Assembly: GCA_037954235.1 (NCBI GenBank)
Contig: JBBMOA010000021.1
Span: 10,515,001-10,579,000, forward strand
From: Aulostomus chinensis
Lineage: Eukaryota; Chordata; Actinopteri; Syngnathiformes; Aulostomidae
DNA length: 64,000 nucleotides
Reading direction: 5' to 3'
This document shows, piece after piece, positions 1-13,700 of this stretch (positions within the stretch are counted from its first letter, which is position 1; every line of letters starts with the position of its first letter). The notes beneath the pieces were generated by a model, which was not told where the DNA came from, searched no databases, and saw only the letters and a program-made list of their open reading frames with translations. Both the position numbers and the translations under genes were made by a program.

Positions 1-601
1 AAAGGATAGATACCCTTCTCTCCTGTGTTTGTGCATTACAGATCTGAGACCAGCTCACTGCTAGCTCGCATAGCAAAGTGAATGGTAGGGGATGGGAAGT
101 GTTAGTATACCTTTAATAAAATAAATCAAACACACTTTTGTACTAAATGATTTTTTTCGCCTGTTTTCATAAAAGTGAAGTTCTGCAATGATATTTGCTA
201 TGAACTTTGCACAGTGTGAAATGACAGAAACTATCATTTTAGAACCAGACACGTAGCCGGAACCACTTTCCTCACAAACCCTCTGGATGCAGTGATTCAC
301 TTTACTTTGCTCAACAAAGCAAAGCGTTTTGTTTTATTTTTTTTAAAACAAGAGCAACTGTTACCACTAATCACATCCTAAAACCGAGAACTCGAACTTT
401 ATCTGTTTGATTAATTTTGACCGCGGTATGCTAACACTTCCCATTCACTACCATTCATTGTACTAAGCTAACTAGCAGTTGATTGTATTTCTTAAAAAGC
501 TGGCATGTTCCTTTAAATATATTCTCCTAGCTTAACTTTAAATTGAGTTGTTGTAGTTTAGGAATAATGAATGCGAGGAAATCTCTAAGCGTTTCCCCTG
601 A

Positions 602-603
<2 letters not shown>

Positions 604-671
<68 letters not shown>
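604..671. repeat. (TG)n microsatellite
   Basis: An uninterrupted TG dinucleotide run of about 34 units. The open frames reading through it on both strands are artefacts. Confidence 0.98.
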
Positions 672-673
<2 letters not shown>

Positions 674-1541
674 TGTGCGCGCATGTGCTATCCCCCTGAG
701 AATCTCTGTAACATGACAAGATATTATGTAAAAATCAATGTGCAATTGTGCATAATCACTCTGTTCACCGGCTCAGTAGTAAGTGGCACGATATTTTTCA
801 TCATGATGCACCATGTTGAAGACAATGATTCAGAGGTTTGCTGGTAAGAAAATCCATATAAAATGTCATTTTACACATTTTATGTTCATAACTATTGATG
901 TGGTTAAGCTGCTGCAATGAAATATAGTTAAGTTTTTTATCATAGTACATAAAGAGTTTATGCATTAAATCCAAAATAACTTTAAATAAGATATCAGATA
1001 TCTTTAAAATGCTCAAGTACTGTAAAGAATGATACGATTGCCATGGTAACCTGCCCAAACCTGCCCAAATCATAGATTATGTTGTCTGAAGTATTTCTTA
1101 CACTCAACATCTGTCTATGTTTTTTCATGTTGTACCTGCTACCAGAGCCGCGTGCTTTTAACCTCTGGATATTAACGTGCCCTGCTGAGTCCCCTCAGCC
1201 GTCTCTGATTGGCTAGCTAGGCCGCTTTCACTCCAGATGTTCGTGGATTGGATTATGGAATTATCACTTCTCTTGTTGAGTCAAAGTATTGCTTTTCCAC
1301 ACAGAATCCTTTTCGTGAAGCGTGCAAAGACGCTTGTAATCACTTACCAGGGTGATGATGTGAGCGAGGTAGCGCTTGTGATGTTGGCGAGTTAAAGTTT
1401 TGATGAATATTTGGTTAGGTTTCCTCTGCGTAACGGCCATAAATCCTGACATTGTGTGAGGATTGCATCACAAATTATTTCAGCTATGGGCAGATGTGAC
1501 TAAAGGCTTCTCTTGGCTTCATTCAGGAGGAAATTGATGAG

Positions 1542-1542
<1 letters not shown>

Positions 1543-1604
<62 letters not shown>

Positions 1605-1611
1605 CGCGCGC
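1543..1611. repeat. (TG)n microsatellite with CG-rich end
   Basis: About 27 TG units pass into GCGCGCGTGCGCGCGCA. This is an alternating purine-pyrimidine tract throughout. Confidence 0.97.
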
Positions 1612-3030
1612 AGGCAAGGGAGTAAATGGTGGCGGGAGATTGTCGGAGAGCGAGAGCACAGATCATGATTAAATCTATTCCTTAAACTTAAGTGGTTGCC
1701 AGGCGATGTGACCTTTACTCACACAGGTTCAGCTTCAGATGTCGAGCCGTGTAGTTAAATGAGATGTGTTGCTGCTGTTTGTGTGCGTGAGTGTGTTACC
1801 TTGTCATCATACAAGCTGATAAGCCTTTAGATTTTTTTCAGTATTTCATTGGCTGCGTGTAGTTGGTGTGTTTTTGCAAAGGCGTGTAAGATGACATCCA
1901 TACAGTAGAGGCTGTTGTGTGGGTTTTGTTCATTTGCAAATTCATTAATACAGGCCAGATGCCTGGTTGGACTGCTTCCCCGAGTGTCTCTGCTGGTTAC
2001 CATGGATACTACATCACCACCGTCATCATGGTGTCAGCCATTTGTTGATTTTCTGTATAAAGTAGCAGAGTGAAGAGGCGCTTTTAGTTTAACATCCTTT
2101 GAAGACATGTGCAGGGCTCTAACCTCAGAGATGAACAACAGGCGAGAGGCTCGTTGTTGTTATTACTAATAGATTAATTCATTAGTAATTATGAAATGAA
2201 GCACTTCATAGCTGTTAATGGTTTTTACTGGTTTCCCAAGTGCCAGATCCCTGCTAAACTTTCTGAAAGTTTAATAGTAGTAAAATACTATATGATATTA
2301 TTTTCTATTATTTGTATTATTTTTTAATCAATTTCAGTCCTGAGGAGGATTTTTGTTGTTGCGGTTGTTATCGATCTCATCATTGCCACAGATCATTTTA
2401 AGGATTTTAACCTACCTCAGTACTTTAGGCGTCAAAAAATGTCACATTTGGCCCCTAAAACGTTGCGATTATCAAGCTCAAATTCTGAACTACTGGGTTT
2501 AAAATGGTAGCTTTTACCTTACTAATGATTTTCCTCTCAGCGCTTCACCCTGCAAACACGAACAATTATGCTAATTGACAATTACATCAAGAGGACCGCA
2601 TGGTGTCGCCTCACAAGAAGAAGGTTCTGATCCACAGATTGTTGCCCCCCCCCACCCCCCATGCATGATGCACATGTTAGGTTTAAGATTGTTGTTGTTG
2701 TGAATGCTCATCTGTCCCTATTACCTACTTTCTGTTGCACACACAGGTATGTGTGATGTTCATCTCACTGGAAAACAGGTTAAACAACACATCGTGCTAC
2801 TTTACATTTTTTGCATCGGTCTGTATTTTCAACTCAAGTACGTGTTCTTGGTGGCAAATTACTTTTTTTTTGTTTTTGCGTGTGTGTGTTTATATCAGAG
2901 CCCATAAATGACTTTTTCAACTGCTTTTGCCCCAGCAGAGAATAACCATTGATCCCGTTCCCTTTGCTGACAAAAGCCAGATGTTAGCGAGTCTTCTTTC
3001 ACACCGAGAAAGAGGCTGAGGCCTTTGATT

Positions 3031-3126
3031 CACTGGTGACCTGTCCAGCGTGCATGAACTCAGCCTCTCATCCAATCCAGCTGTCCGTAACCCTGCGCAG
3101 GATGAGCAGAACTGATAAATGGACAA
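3031..3126 (+). mobile_element. SINE tail fragment
   Basis: The segment beginning CACTGGTGACCTGTCCAG and passing through TCATCCAATCCAGCT and CCCTGCGCAGGATGAGCAG to ATAAATGGA is a diverged copy of the 3' part of the SINE seen at 41908-42157, 12940-13178 and 28665-28800. The tRNA-like head is missing. Confidence 0.65.
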
Positions 3127-4863
3127 GTACATCGCTTTCTGCTCGTGTGTTAATCAAAGATTTTGAAGCTCAAAGGAGGCTGAACTTTGAAACAAGAAAA
3201 CTGCACCAAGGCGTCTGTTCATTTTTGTCCAGTAATCCCATTCATGAACTTTAATTTGTTTCATGTTGGTTCACATTCACTAGTTGACTTTTCGTAACTT
3301 GCTGCGGCCTCATGACTTACATTTATATCAAATCCTCCAAACTTCACTTTTTTTTTTTTGTATCGTGTGCTTGACTATTTGCTGCCTTGACCCCACTCCT
3401 CCTCCTCCCCCTCCTCCTCCTCCCGCCTTCCTCCCCGCCTGTGTCATTAGCTGTATCAGCTGTGGCCATCTTTCACCGGCGGCGTTGACACAAAGAGCAC
3501 AGAGCACTGAGGTCTGAGTCTCTGCCGCTGCCCTTCACCAAAACCAGAGGGATCATCTCAGCAAGGGATTCTGTGTCAGTCTCTCAACACGCCCATGAAG
3601 ACACGTATCAGCGCTCGGACGAGAGACTGTCGCACTTTCAGCATTAACAGAGCTCTTAAACACGCGCCGCACTAACGCTCATACATGTATGCAGTATTTA
3701 CTAGTCATTCATTATTCATGCGCACGCTAGTTTTAGAGCACTCCACTAAAGGTGATTATTTTTTATTTCGTTTCCCAGAAATGAAGTCTTTGGTTGGAAG
3801 CTGATGTTTAGTCTGTCAATAACTGCATTATTTGTGAGTCAATGACAAAGAATCATTGAGTCATGAGGAGGCACTTAAAAATATATGACAACAAGGGATT
3901 TAGTAACTGTTTGCTACACTGCTAATAATGTTCTCAAGGGTTTAACGTACTTAGAACAGAACATTAGCATTTCTTTCCCCTGCATGTATTGTTCCTCCTT
4001 ACATGCAGCCTTCCGAGTGTTTTAATGGTCACTCCATGTTGCATTTATGGAAGAGACTGTTATTTTATGCTGCTTCTTTTATGATTTCACGCATACTGAG
4101 TGGAGACCTACAACGACACGTCGGCATTTCATTGATGTAGAATATTAGCAAAGTGCCCACTAGGGTTTTTGGTCAATCAGTTCCTCAGTAGCGTGGAAGC
4201 GCAGCACAACTTCCTGTTTAGGCTACTGTTTTTAGAACAGCTAAGAAGAATTGATTTCCTGTATGTCATATAAGTCAGAAGATAACCAGGAAGTAGTAGA
4301 ATCCTGTTTCAGGGCTAATAAATTAGGAGGTATCAGACACTCGCTGAGAGCAGTCCCATATTTTTAGTCAGTATCGGACGAATTTCTGTTCCAGGATTCT
4401 GAATCAGAATGACTGGGTGTCAGAATGACTGGGTGTAAACTTTAGCTTTTGAAAAGTTAAGATTCAGATTCCTCATTAAGGGAAATACATTAAATGAACT
4501 GATGTTAAAAAAAAGTAAGTCTGCGTGTTCAATATATATCAGCTGAAAATAATAACAGTACAGAGCATGCTAACTATTAGACGTACCCTAACATCCTCAT
4601 TACGCCGCACCGTCACTCTCTCGAGGATAAAAGTCAGCTTATCTCATAATAACAGCCACTCCTTCACCCATTTAAAGCCTGGTTGTCACCCCGCCGCTGC
4701 ACCTGTGAGCCCAGACATCAGCGCAGCAATAACTCCTGAATCATTCCAGACTTGGTTTTAGCTAATCGCTAATGATGTTAGTCACGCTTTAGTAACCCTG
4801 AATTAGCAGCACCTTGATTTAATAGTAAGCCTGCTGTGTGTGGAGGCTTGTGCAGACTTCCTG

Positions 4864-4894
<31 letters not shown>
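4864..4894. repeat. (CTG)n trinucleotide repeat
   Basis: About ten CTG/TGC units in the jph1 intron. Read on the minus strand it gives a poly-Ser or poly-Gln-type frame, but no gene is present. Confidence 0.95.
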
Positions 4895-4897
<3 letters not shown>

Positions 4898-5275
4898 GAT
4901 CTTTGAAACAGGGCTGTCATTTATGTTGAAATCCTTAAACTCAAACACAAATAGGAGCCAAGCTGTGCAGTGGTCTCTCCCCGGTGGGCGATGAAGGAGA
5001 TTGATGGAGTTTAATGCAAGATTCTTGAGCGCGGACAAGGTCAAGACTCATCTTCTGTCTTATTATACACTGGACAAGTCAGCATTCCAGTTACCATGAT
5101 TGGGCAGAGGGAGGGGAGCGGGATGAGTGATGGAGGGAAGATGAGCAAAAGAAAAAAAGGGGGAGGAACGAGGGAAGGGGGGTGTAGAACTGTGTCAGCA
5201 TATGTGAGGGAGAATCCTCAAATAGGCCATAGCCTCGAGGAGTGATGGACTGAGGCTTGATTTGAGAATGCACAT

Positions 5276-5278
<3 letters not shown>

Positions 5279-5322
<44 letters not shown>
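5279..5322. repeat. (CA)n microsatellite
   Basis: An uninterrupted run of 22 CA units. Confidence 0.98.
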
Positions 5323-5324
<2 letters not shown>

Positions 5325-6159
5325 GACCACAGAAACATAGTGATACACACATACCACATACAGTATTCAGCAGAAAGCCGAGGTATGATAAAGCTTAAAG
5401 GAAGATCCACTCAGCTACATGAGAGCTGGGGTCTGAAATTTAACCCTACAGTAAAATTAGAGAAGCTGAGTTGCATACCTCAGCAGTTTCAAATACCCAG
5501 GAGTCTTTGGGGTGGGGGTGGCTGGGTGGGGGGTATATCTCTGTGTCTTGTCTCACTCCATTTCTCTCCTCATATGCCTTGTTTTTTTAAATACCTCGCT
5601 CATGAACTTTTGCACCCCAAGCAATATGGTGCTACATTTATGAAACATTGATTTTCTATGAAAAAGAGATCAAAATATATTAATCATTAATGTGAAACTT
5701 TTAGCCATTTATTTGTGTTAACCCTTTTGCTTTCAGTTGGTCTGTAGGCGGGACTTGCTGATAGATGACGTGTCTCTACTGGATAGTCTCGATCCTAGTG
5801 ACGGCTGTCTGACAAGTCCCGCCCACAAAACTCAGCTCAACAGCGGGGGGGGGGATTAGATCCACAAAATGTTTTTTCTTTTATTGTACCTGCAATGAAA
5901 GATCTTTTTGATTGCAAATCTTTTGTGTGTGTGATTGCACAATATCTCCACAGTGGCTCAATTCCATATAACACATATTTGCAGACACAGATTACACACC
6001 TCGGGAGAGAGGAACATTCACCGCAGTCTGTGGCAAACTGACTCAACACTTTTCCCACAATTCATTTGTCACAGAAAAAATTTCACCTAATTATGTTTCA
6101 AAACTTCAGCGCTTTGCTTCCGTTTTACTCTTACGTCCAGGTTTCTGTTTGTGTCTGCA

Positions 6160-6229
6160 AGTGTGTGTGTGTGAGAGTGAGTTTGTGCGCGTGTGTGTGC
6201 GCGCGCGCGCGTGTGTGTGTGTGTGTGTT
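6160..6229. repeat. TG/CG alternating microsatellite
   Basis: A compound run of TG, GA and CG units, including a pure CG stretch in the middle. Confidence 0.93.
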
Positions 6230-7963
6230 GGATTAAAATAAAAGCCACAGTTGCAGCACACAAGCAGACAGGGGTGTCTGCATAGACCCCGAACTGGACG
6301 TGAACAGGTGTTGCTTTATATTCAGAAGCAGATTGGCCTCGGGCAGGGAGGCTGCTCACTGTCTGACAAGTTAGAGAGCTTTCAACTTTTTCAAAGGTCA
6401 ACTCTGAGCATGCATGCATACCTAGGTTCTGCATCAAATGTCTGAAAAATACAATGGATTTTTTTTTTTTTTAGATTTTCCTCATGCGTGCCTTTGCTCT
6501 TGATCTGAGTGAACTGCATTGTGGGAAAGTAAATTGTGAGGGCAATCCTGTTTTAATTTGCAGTGACTACTAACCTGTCACTGCATTTTCCGTTGGCTCC
6601 GCTTAGCATTTTATCATCTTTTAGCTTCTTGTTTTGATTTTGCCTCTTTTTCTTTTTAGACCAAACAACTAACAAGCAGATATCAGAGTTTAAAAAGTCA
6701 GATATGTCTTTGAGGATTTAATAGAAATGAAGGCATGATTGGATTTACTGAAGAGGGGTTGTGTGAGGTAGTCGGTACGGAGGGCACCTTGAGCTGATGT
6801 GGGTCAGCACGTCTTCCGAGAGATACCGTTAGCTGCTGCGCTCTTGACGAGGTCTACAGAAAACACTTAATTGTCAGCCTAAATGAATTCCTACCCAATA
6901 AGAAAAATCAACTTCCGTTTATGCACACATTTGTCCCATTTTCACTGCTTTACTTCTGCCGTCAGACAATCCTTTCTGTAGGCTCTTCAATATCCAGATG
7001 TGAAAGTTCCTTGTATTCTGCTGCACTGGTTTCAGCGGGATGTTTTGTCTTAGATAGGCTTTTATTTAGGTGGACAAAATGAAGGTTTTTTTCTGCAGAC
7101 GTCGTCCACAGCTCTACAATTCTGAATTCTTTTGAATGTAGGTGCATGACAACCTCATATAACCCCACTTTAATAAGTCCAAACTATCCCACTAATTAAA
7201 TGGTACCAGCTTGCATAGCTGAGTCTTTATGAACGGAGAAGACGGATGATGGTCTACTGCTCCTGACAGTTCAGATCTACAAAATATAAATAATAGAATA
7301 TCACAGCTATCAGAGCAGCTCAGTTGAACCGAGCACTGATTTCTCTGCGACAATTTCAGACAGATTTTCTTTTTCGGTGAGTCCTCTAGTCCAGACTCCC
7401 TTTAAAAAAAAAAAGGTGATATTACAGCAGTGATGTCCAACATGGTCTCTGGGGTTCCTTCCCATCCTTTGAGCCCAGAGGTAGAGCTTGGAGGCTCCGG
7501 GAAACAACCAGTCAGCTCCAGGTCCCACAGCAGCAAACGGACCCTGCAGGTGGGCTCCAGCTTCTCTCCCTCCAGTGGAACTCGCAGCAACCCTACTTCC
7601 AACACTCAGAGATGTTGCCATTTGAGTAAACCGACCACATTTTGGTAATCCGAATGTTTACTTTCTACTTTTATGCTGGGGGAAAAATATCATTAAGTGG
7701 CATAAGAAGGAAAAATTCATATGATAATATTTACAGGTAATATTTGATATTTTGGTAGCACCCTTTTTTGTAATCCCGTTGAGCTTTCCTGCATCTGCAT
7801 TTGCCGTATCGTCAGTTGCTTACATCCTGTTGAAATACCTGCAAACAGACACAAACCTAATCACAGCAGGTGAAACCTTCCGTGCACTGTGCTGTTGCCA
7901 GTCAGATTAAACGTGTCCATGTAACGTTATTAACCGATCCCAGAAAGCAAGCTAACCATCATT

Positions 7964-7995
7964 TCTCTCTCTCTCTCTCTGTCTCTCTCTCTCTT
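7964..7995. repeat. (CT)n microsatellite
   Basis: A CT run with one G interruption at 7981. Confidence 0.95.
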
Positions 7996-9089
7996 CTCCA
8001 AACGCCCATGTTTTCTCACCTTCCATTTGACTCTCCTCTTGTCCCACTCGCTCTGTCACACCTCCACTCCCATCATTCTCTGCCTGTCACCTCCCACTAC
8101 CAGACATCCTGTCTGGGAACAGTCTGCATCGCTTCCTGGTTGTGGCCGTGACTTCATGACCACTCTACCTCAGGGGAACTGTTAAGATCCTAAAGATATG
8201 TCATGGGCATGCTGCATACATTCACGGCACACAGTCATGCCTCCTTTCACTCGACGGCATATTTCACACATTTCAGAAATAGAAGCATGGATGTCCTTGT
8301 GGTTTTGAATGTGGAATGTCTACACTATTCATTCGAGCCCTGCGATGGAACTGGAATGCTTTCATGTCAGTGAGGTTCTCTACCTGCGTTTACTCACACC
8401 AATTCCTACATGTTTGTACTTGTGACAGAGATGCTATGAAATTCTACTCTTGAATTTTTATCTGCAGCTGGTCAGTGGATAGTCTCCTGAGGCCACGCCG
8501 GCTGTAAACACAGCCTGAATGCGTCTTTTGTCTCTGGGTGAGACTTATTTCTGGAGAGGAAATCATCCATCTCTCCAGCCAGCATATGGCTCCTCATGCA
8601 TTTTAATATCTCGCTGTCCGAGCCCATCAAAAACAGGACATCCCAAAGTCTAAAGGCAGTCTGGAATAGAGATGTTTTCTGTTAGGGTCACTCTGACAGA
8701 AAGAGGGAGGGAGGATGGATGTGGGGAGGGAGTTGGGAAGATGCAGTGTCACAAATAAGGAGAAAAGACAGAAGTATTGATTGAAAGAGAGAAGGAGTGA
8801 TGAAAGAAAGAGGGAGAGGAAGATGGATGAGTGAGGTTAGGAAGGGCAGTAAGCACAGCTGTCAATACTTACAGTGATGCTGTGAGATTCCTTCTGCATC
8901 CTTGCATTCCATGTTGCACTGGCATGTATTTACGTGAACATTTGCTGTGTGGGCTCCACTCCTATCTGTCCATACATTACTGTCCATACTGTCTTTAACT
9001 GATAGATTGCCTAACTAGAGGGCACTCAAAGAGCACATAGCTCCCCCACAATGATGTGATGTCATCCAGGCACTTGGATTGACTGACAA

Positions 9090-9418
9090 CCTCAACCAAA
9101 CCTAATGGAGAAAAATGCAGTTTCTCATTATGTGAAACGGATCTGCCCAGAAAGGTCCTATCCTTGGTTCAAGCTGTACCCCTCCACCAAGTTTGGTGGC
9201 GATCAGCCCAGTAGTTTTTACATAATCCTGCTAAATGGGAAAAAAGCTAGAGGGAATTCAGAGAATACATACAGTATCTCTGCCAAGGCAAGCCAGCAAA
9301 ACCCAATAGAAAAAATGCAATTTTATGCTATGCTAAACGGATCTGCCCCAAAATGTAATGGGTCCTTTCTCGGCCCATGTTATACCCCTCCCCCAATTTT
9401 GATGAAATTGGGCTTTTT

Positions 9419-9451
<33 letters not shown>

Positions 9452-9660
9452 TATAATCCTGCTGACAAAGAGGCAAAGAAACTGGAGGGAGTACTTATGA
9501 GCTCAACCAAACCCCTTTTAAAAAGAAATACTTTTTTTCCCCCCACGATGTTAAATTGATCTGCCCCTAAATTTAATAGGCTCTTCTTTGTGTCATGCTG
9601 CTCTCCTCCACCAATTTGATGAAATTCAGCCTCAAAGTTTTGCATAAGCCTGCAAAAAGT
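9090..9660 (+). repeat. three diverged tandem copies of an interspersed repeat
   Basis: Copies start near 9090, 9299 and 9500, about 205 bases apart. Shared blocks in the same order are an AACC(C/T)AAT...AAAATGCA start, ACGGATCTGCCC, ACCCCTCC(A/C)CCAA, GATGAAATT and ATAATCCTGCT. A further single copy lies at 16817-16980, and a weaker one at 54126-54270. The T-rich run at 9414-9450 is inside copy two. The open frames across it on both strands have no recognisable protein similarity. Confidence 0.75.
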
Positions 9661-10594
9661 CACTCATCATCTCTTCCGTGTAAATAATAATTGGCTCTTT
9701 TTTTTTCTTGAAACTCTCACAGTTGCATAGGGAACTAAACTTCCTCCAGAGTTCTCTTTAGTCAGCTGATTTCTTTTTTCTTGTTTCCTTGTACACTGGC
9801 ATGTACATGTTCTATCTCTCGGTGGAGTTTTCAAGGGATTTGTTAAGCAGGTCACCCCCTGGCTTCTGTCTCTCTCACCATGGTTTGCTCCTATAATACC
9901 TCTCAGTGCTAATGCTAAGCTCACATTGATCCCAAAACGTATTACTCTTTCGCCTTTTTGGTTTTTCAGCGTCATCGCCGTAGTACAGTAGATGTGGACG
10001 CAAGCTAGGTTTGGTTTTAGCTTGCTACCAGTGTTCGACGAGTAGTGCTGAGAAGTCAGAACTGCTCTGACACGCGTGGTGTTTGACCGTCTTGAAAAAC
10101 CCATTTAATGGCTTTAAATTCCTGTGAAAATTTGAAATTAATAATGTTTGTAAAATCTCACCAACCACATGGGCGGACATACGGATGGATTTTATTTACT
10201 GGCTTCAATGTTTGATTGTTTGATTGCGACATATCATAGTGTTTGGGTGTGTGGGTGTGTCGTGTGATCCAGCGGCAGGACAGTGCTCCAGACTGGATTA
10301 AGGTCTTGCTTGGATATGGCTGAGCTCCATTTGAAAAATCAGGATTTGGATTTGAGATAGAAGCACAAGGGGAGGTGTTATGTTATCCCAAAAGGAGTAC
10401 AGCTCAAAGATGAAGAGAGAGAAAGAGAGAGGGGGGGGTGGATGATGGGAGGATGGCGTGAGGAGATAGTAAAGGGAAGGGGAAGTGTTATGGGCAACGT
10501 GGGAGCTTGCAGATCTCACTGATAAGTTGGATTTTACCCAGTCAAACTAATTTGATCTTTTCCTGTTTAATTTTGTTTGTCTTTGTTCCTCCAG

Positions 10595-10713
10595 AACGGC
10601 CCATGCCAGGACAAAAAGTGAGGCTGCAGACCAGGCTGCCGTCTCTGCTGTTCACGACTCAGAAATTGCCAGGGCAGTTGCCAGGGAGCTGTCTCCCAAC
10701 TTCTATCAACCAG
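10595..10713 (+). CDS. jph1: jph1 coding exon, end of helical domain
   Basis: This 119-base exon is entered after a pyrimidine-rich tract ending in CCAG and left through the donor GTAACC. It starts with the last base of a split codon, carries 39 complete codons, and ends with the first G of a Gly codon completed by GA at 19165. The translation TAHARTKSEAADQAA followed by IARAVARELSPNFYQP is the conserved alpha-helical region of junctophilins, after the MORN repeats. The reading frame is fixed by this match. The other two frames also appear open over part of the exon, but they do not match the family. Confidence 0.93.
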
Positions 10714-13700
10714 GTAACCTTTCAGAGCAAACCTCCACACTCAGGTAAACAGGTCTGTCAAAGTGTGCGTGTCAGCCCTTAGAAGGGCTCTTGCTGTCGG
10801 AGCAAGAAACACAAATACTCTCCTCCCACTGCACATATCTGCGCATGCTTTTTCCTTGCATGTCAAGTTGGATGTCATAAATGAGCCAGAAAACAGGATA
10901 AATATATCAGTGGTTACTACTGGCTGGACATCACGGCATCATGCTGGAAGCCACATACAGTATTAACTCATTCACCCAAGTTTTGTGTTTTTGTCAGTGC
11001 TAGTTAATCTGGAGGCTTGAGGAGGTGAGGTCTGTTCATTCCACTTAATGAAATACAATACTTGGACTAGGTCAAGTGAGTAAATTTGAAATTCAGATCA
11101 TATTTTCAGGCAATTTCGACAAAACTCACCCAGAGTTGTACAGCAGGTGCGTTCAGACCACGACAGTTGGATTCAGCCAAGCTACTCAAACACCCCACAC
11201 CTACCTTTATTTTTTATTTGTCAAAGCAAAACTGCTCCCAAAAAGTGTATTTTGCCTTCAAAGCAATTACAAATAGGTGCCTTGAACGCACAGAGATTCT
11301 TTTTGAATGCTGTGTTACATCCCTTTGAGTTAGGATAGGAAAAAGGTACCTGTTTGTAAGTACTTGGAAGGCGCAATGCATTTTTTTGATGAATTATCAC
11401 TTTATGCCAGAGCATGAAGTAACTAGTTTACCTATTCATTCTACATTTTTAAGAAATGGATGAGATTTGTATTAATAATGGTGTTTGCTCCAGTTGTTCA
11501 CCCAGGGTGTGTCGGAGTTAGTAATGAGCTTGTTCTTGGTACACAAAAACGTAGGGTTTTGTGTTCCAGGACTGTGATGGAAGACTAGAGGTATTGAGGA
11601 TAATTTCTAACACCACAATGGAGGACTGTGTTTGTGCGAAGACAAAGCGGAGCCTGCCTGAAGCAGGGTACTGTACCCTATTCTGGATGGAAGCCTTGTC
11701 TTTCCTCTCAAAGGCTTCTTGTAGAAGCTCTGAAATCTTGCTGAAGTATGCAGGCATAAACAACTCTGCCAAAAAAAAAAAAGTGTGAAATGTTTCTTTT
11801 CTATTCATGGCGTCCATTCAGTTCTTATCAAACTGTTGCTCTAGTGAAGTGACGGGTGGGCAATAAATCTACCAAGGGCTCCTGGACGTCTCCTCTTTCC
11901 TCCGCTTGGAGGTTGAAACAGCAGACAGCCATTCCATACAGTAGCCGGGAGGGTGAGGCTCGATTCAACTCCGTTCAGGTCATTTACAAGGTACGCTGAG
12001 ATTTACAAGGCAACACTGGACCTATAATGCTACATAAATAGTTAAGGGCGGAGCTTGTTCTGACTAGGTCAAAGGTGGAGATGAGGCCAAAGATAGGGCA
12101 AGGATCTGTTAAAATTATATTTTTTCCGATATTTTCTTACCTGTCCTTTTTTCCATTCTGTGTGTACAAGTAGATACTGACCCTTTTATATTCTTGACAT
12201 TTATAAGAATACGCTCACTTGGATGCACAAGTTTTAATATCAGTTGTTAATTTTTTAATTCTTAAATTATCAAAAGTGCCAGCTCACGCCTTTTCTATGT
12301 CTTTTATTTTACAATGTAAGACAGTGAGTCTTGCCTCTCCCACTTGATGGATTATATTTAGATCTATGAGCTAGCTGACCTTGGGCCTTTGCCAAAAAGG
12401 CCCACAAAAAAAAAAAAAAAGTCGCTGACAAACGGATTGACAATGGACTCATTCAAGCACGTCCCTTCACTAAGCCGTAGAAATGACCAGCTCGGGCCAA
12501 AAACACCGCGGCTTGTTTGTGTTGTGGAAACCGATGGTCATGCTTGGCAAAGCTCATCTCACAAGTCTGTTCCGAGAGTGTCCTTGCCTTATAAGTCGGA
12601 TCATGAATGAGAGAGTGAGGGCCGATGTCATCATAATGTGCAGCGCAGGGAGACATCCGAGCTGCAGCATTTAAACGGTCAGATAGCATGGGGGTAAGAC
12701 AAGGCCCTGCAAATAGCTCAACCCTATTTGTATACATTAGCTTTGTTATTAGCTGTAGTCCTCCTCTGTATAAGTCACTTTCTCCAACAGTCTACGTGCA
12801 GTTTAGGGAATGAATGATGGCGCATTTTATTTGTTGTCAGTTCACACTCATGTTTGAGTGTAAACGTCTTCCCGTATTCTCAGCATCCTGGTAAAATCAC
12901 CACCACCGGAAACTGTCCAGTAGAAAGTAATGTAGAATTCCATCCATCCATTTTCTACACTGCTTATATTTTCTATACTGCTTATCTGTTGAGTGTCGCG
13001 GGGGGGCTGGAGCGGCAGGTTTCACTCTGGACGGGTCACCAGTCCGTCACAGGGCCCATCAGGAGCAATTACAGGCTCAGTATCTTGCTCAAGGACACTT
13101 CAACATGGTCACCGGGGCAAGTGAGGATCAAGCCAGCAACTCTTCGGTTGTTTGACTTGCCACTCTACCTCCAAGCCGTTTTCTTCTTCTTCTTCTGCCG
13201 TCATAAATGTTCTTGTGCACAAATGTGTGGGAATTTTGCAGCCCTCAGTTTAGTCTTACAAAAAGATGTCAGCTGCAAGGGGTTTGGTTCCTTCAGGCTT
13301 TGCTTCCTTTCTGTGAGACTAAATTGAGGGCTAAAATTGTGATAAGAACTCAGGTTTGAGTGAGAACACTTCGTAAATGAGGCCCAGTTTCTTTCTGTGG
13401 GACAAAGCCTGGGCAATGTCCGACTTCCCATCTTTGGAATGGACTTTTCTGACTGTACCCAAAACTAATTCACATTGCTTCCTCCAAGTCTTCCTCCGCA
13501 GAGGAATAATTTGCACTTACCTCAGTTCCTCTGGTTCTAATAAATTCTCCTGGGTAACAACCAGGGGTCTAAACCCCTTGTTGTCTGTAATTGACATTTC
13601 AGACTCATAACAGATTATCACCCAGATTGGGAGTGTGTACTTCAAAAGGGAAGACAGGGTCACAGTGAACAGGACCCTGACCTTTATGATTGGTTCACAC

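Larger units (their letters stand above)
1..10594. other. jph1 intron, no coding exon recognised
   Basis: This stretch precedes the first visible jph1 exon and is interpreted as intron. Long open frames here are products of CA/TG repeats or of interspersed repeats. It holds microsatellites (604-671, 1543-1611, 4864-4894, 5279-5322, 6160-6229, 7964-7995), a SINE tail fragment at 3031-3126, a GA-rich stretch at 8695-8825, and three diverged tandem copies of an interspersed repeat at 9090-9660. No RNA gene is recognised. Confidence 0.7.

Noticed and set aside
604..671. CRISPR array or other short-repeat system
   Set aside because: The tandem runs in this window are simple microsatellites without unique spacers, and the genome is eukaryotic.
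5091..5651. Open frames on both strands around the CA repeat (88 and 129 codons)
   Set aside because: They exist because CA/TG runs contain no stops; the translations are poly Thr-His or Cys-Val with random flanks.
6087..6437. 116-codon minus-strand open frame
   Set aside because: Half of it is His-Thr-Arg repeats from the TG/CG microsatellite; no homology.
9105..9663. Open frames on both strands (131 and 111 codons)
   Set aside because: They run through interspersed-repeat copies and a poly-T/poly-A tract; no protein similarity.
12854..13327. 157-codon + strand open frame
   Set aside because: It reads antisense through the SINE at 12940-13178; the same translated segment (LSILLKDTSTWSPG) appears at the SINE at 41908-42157.
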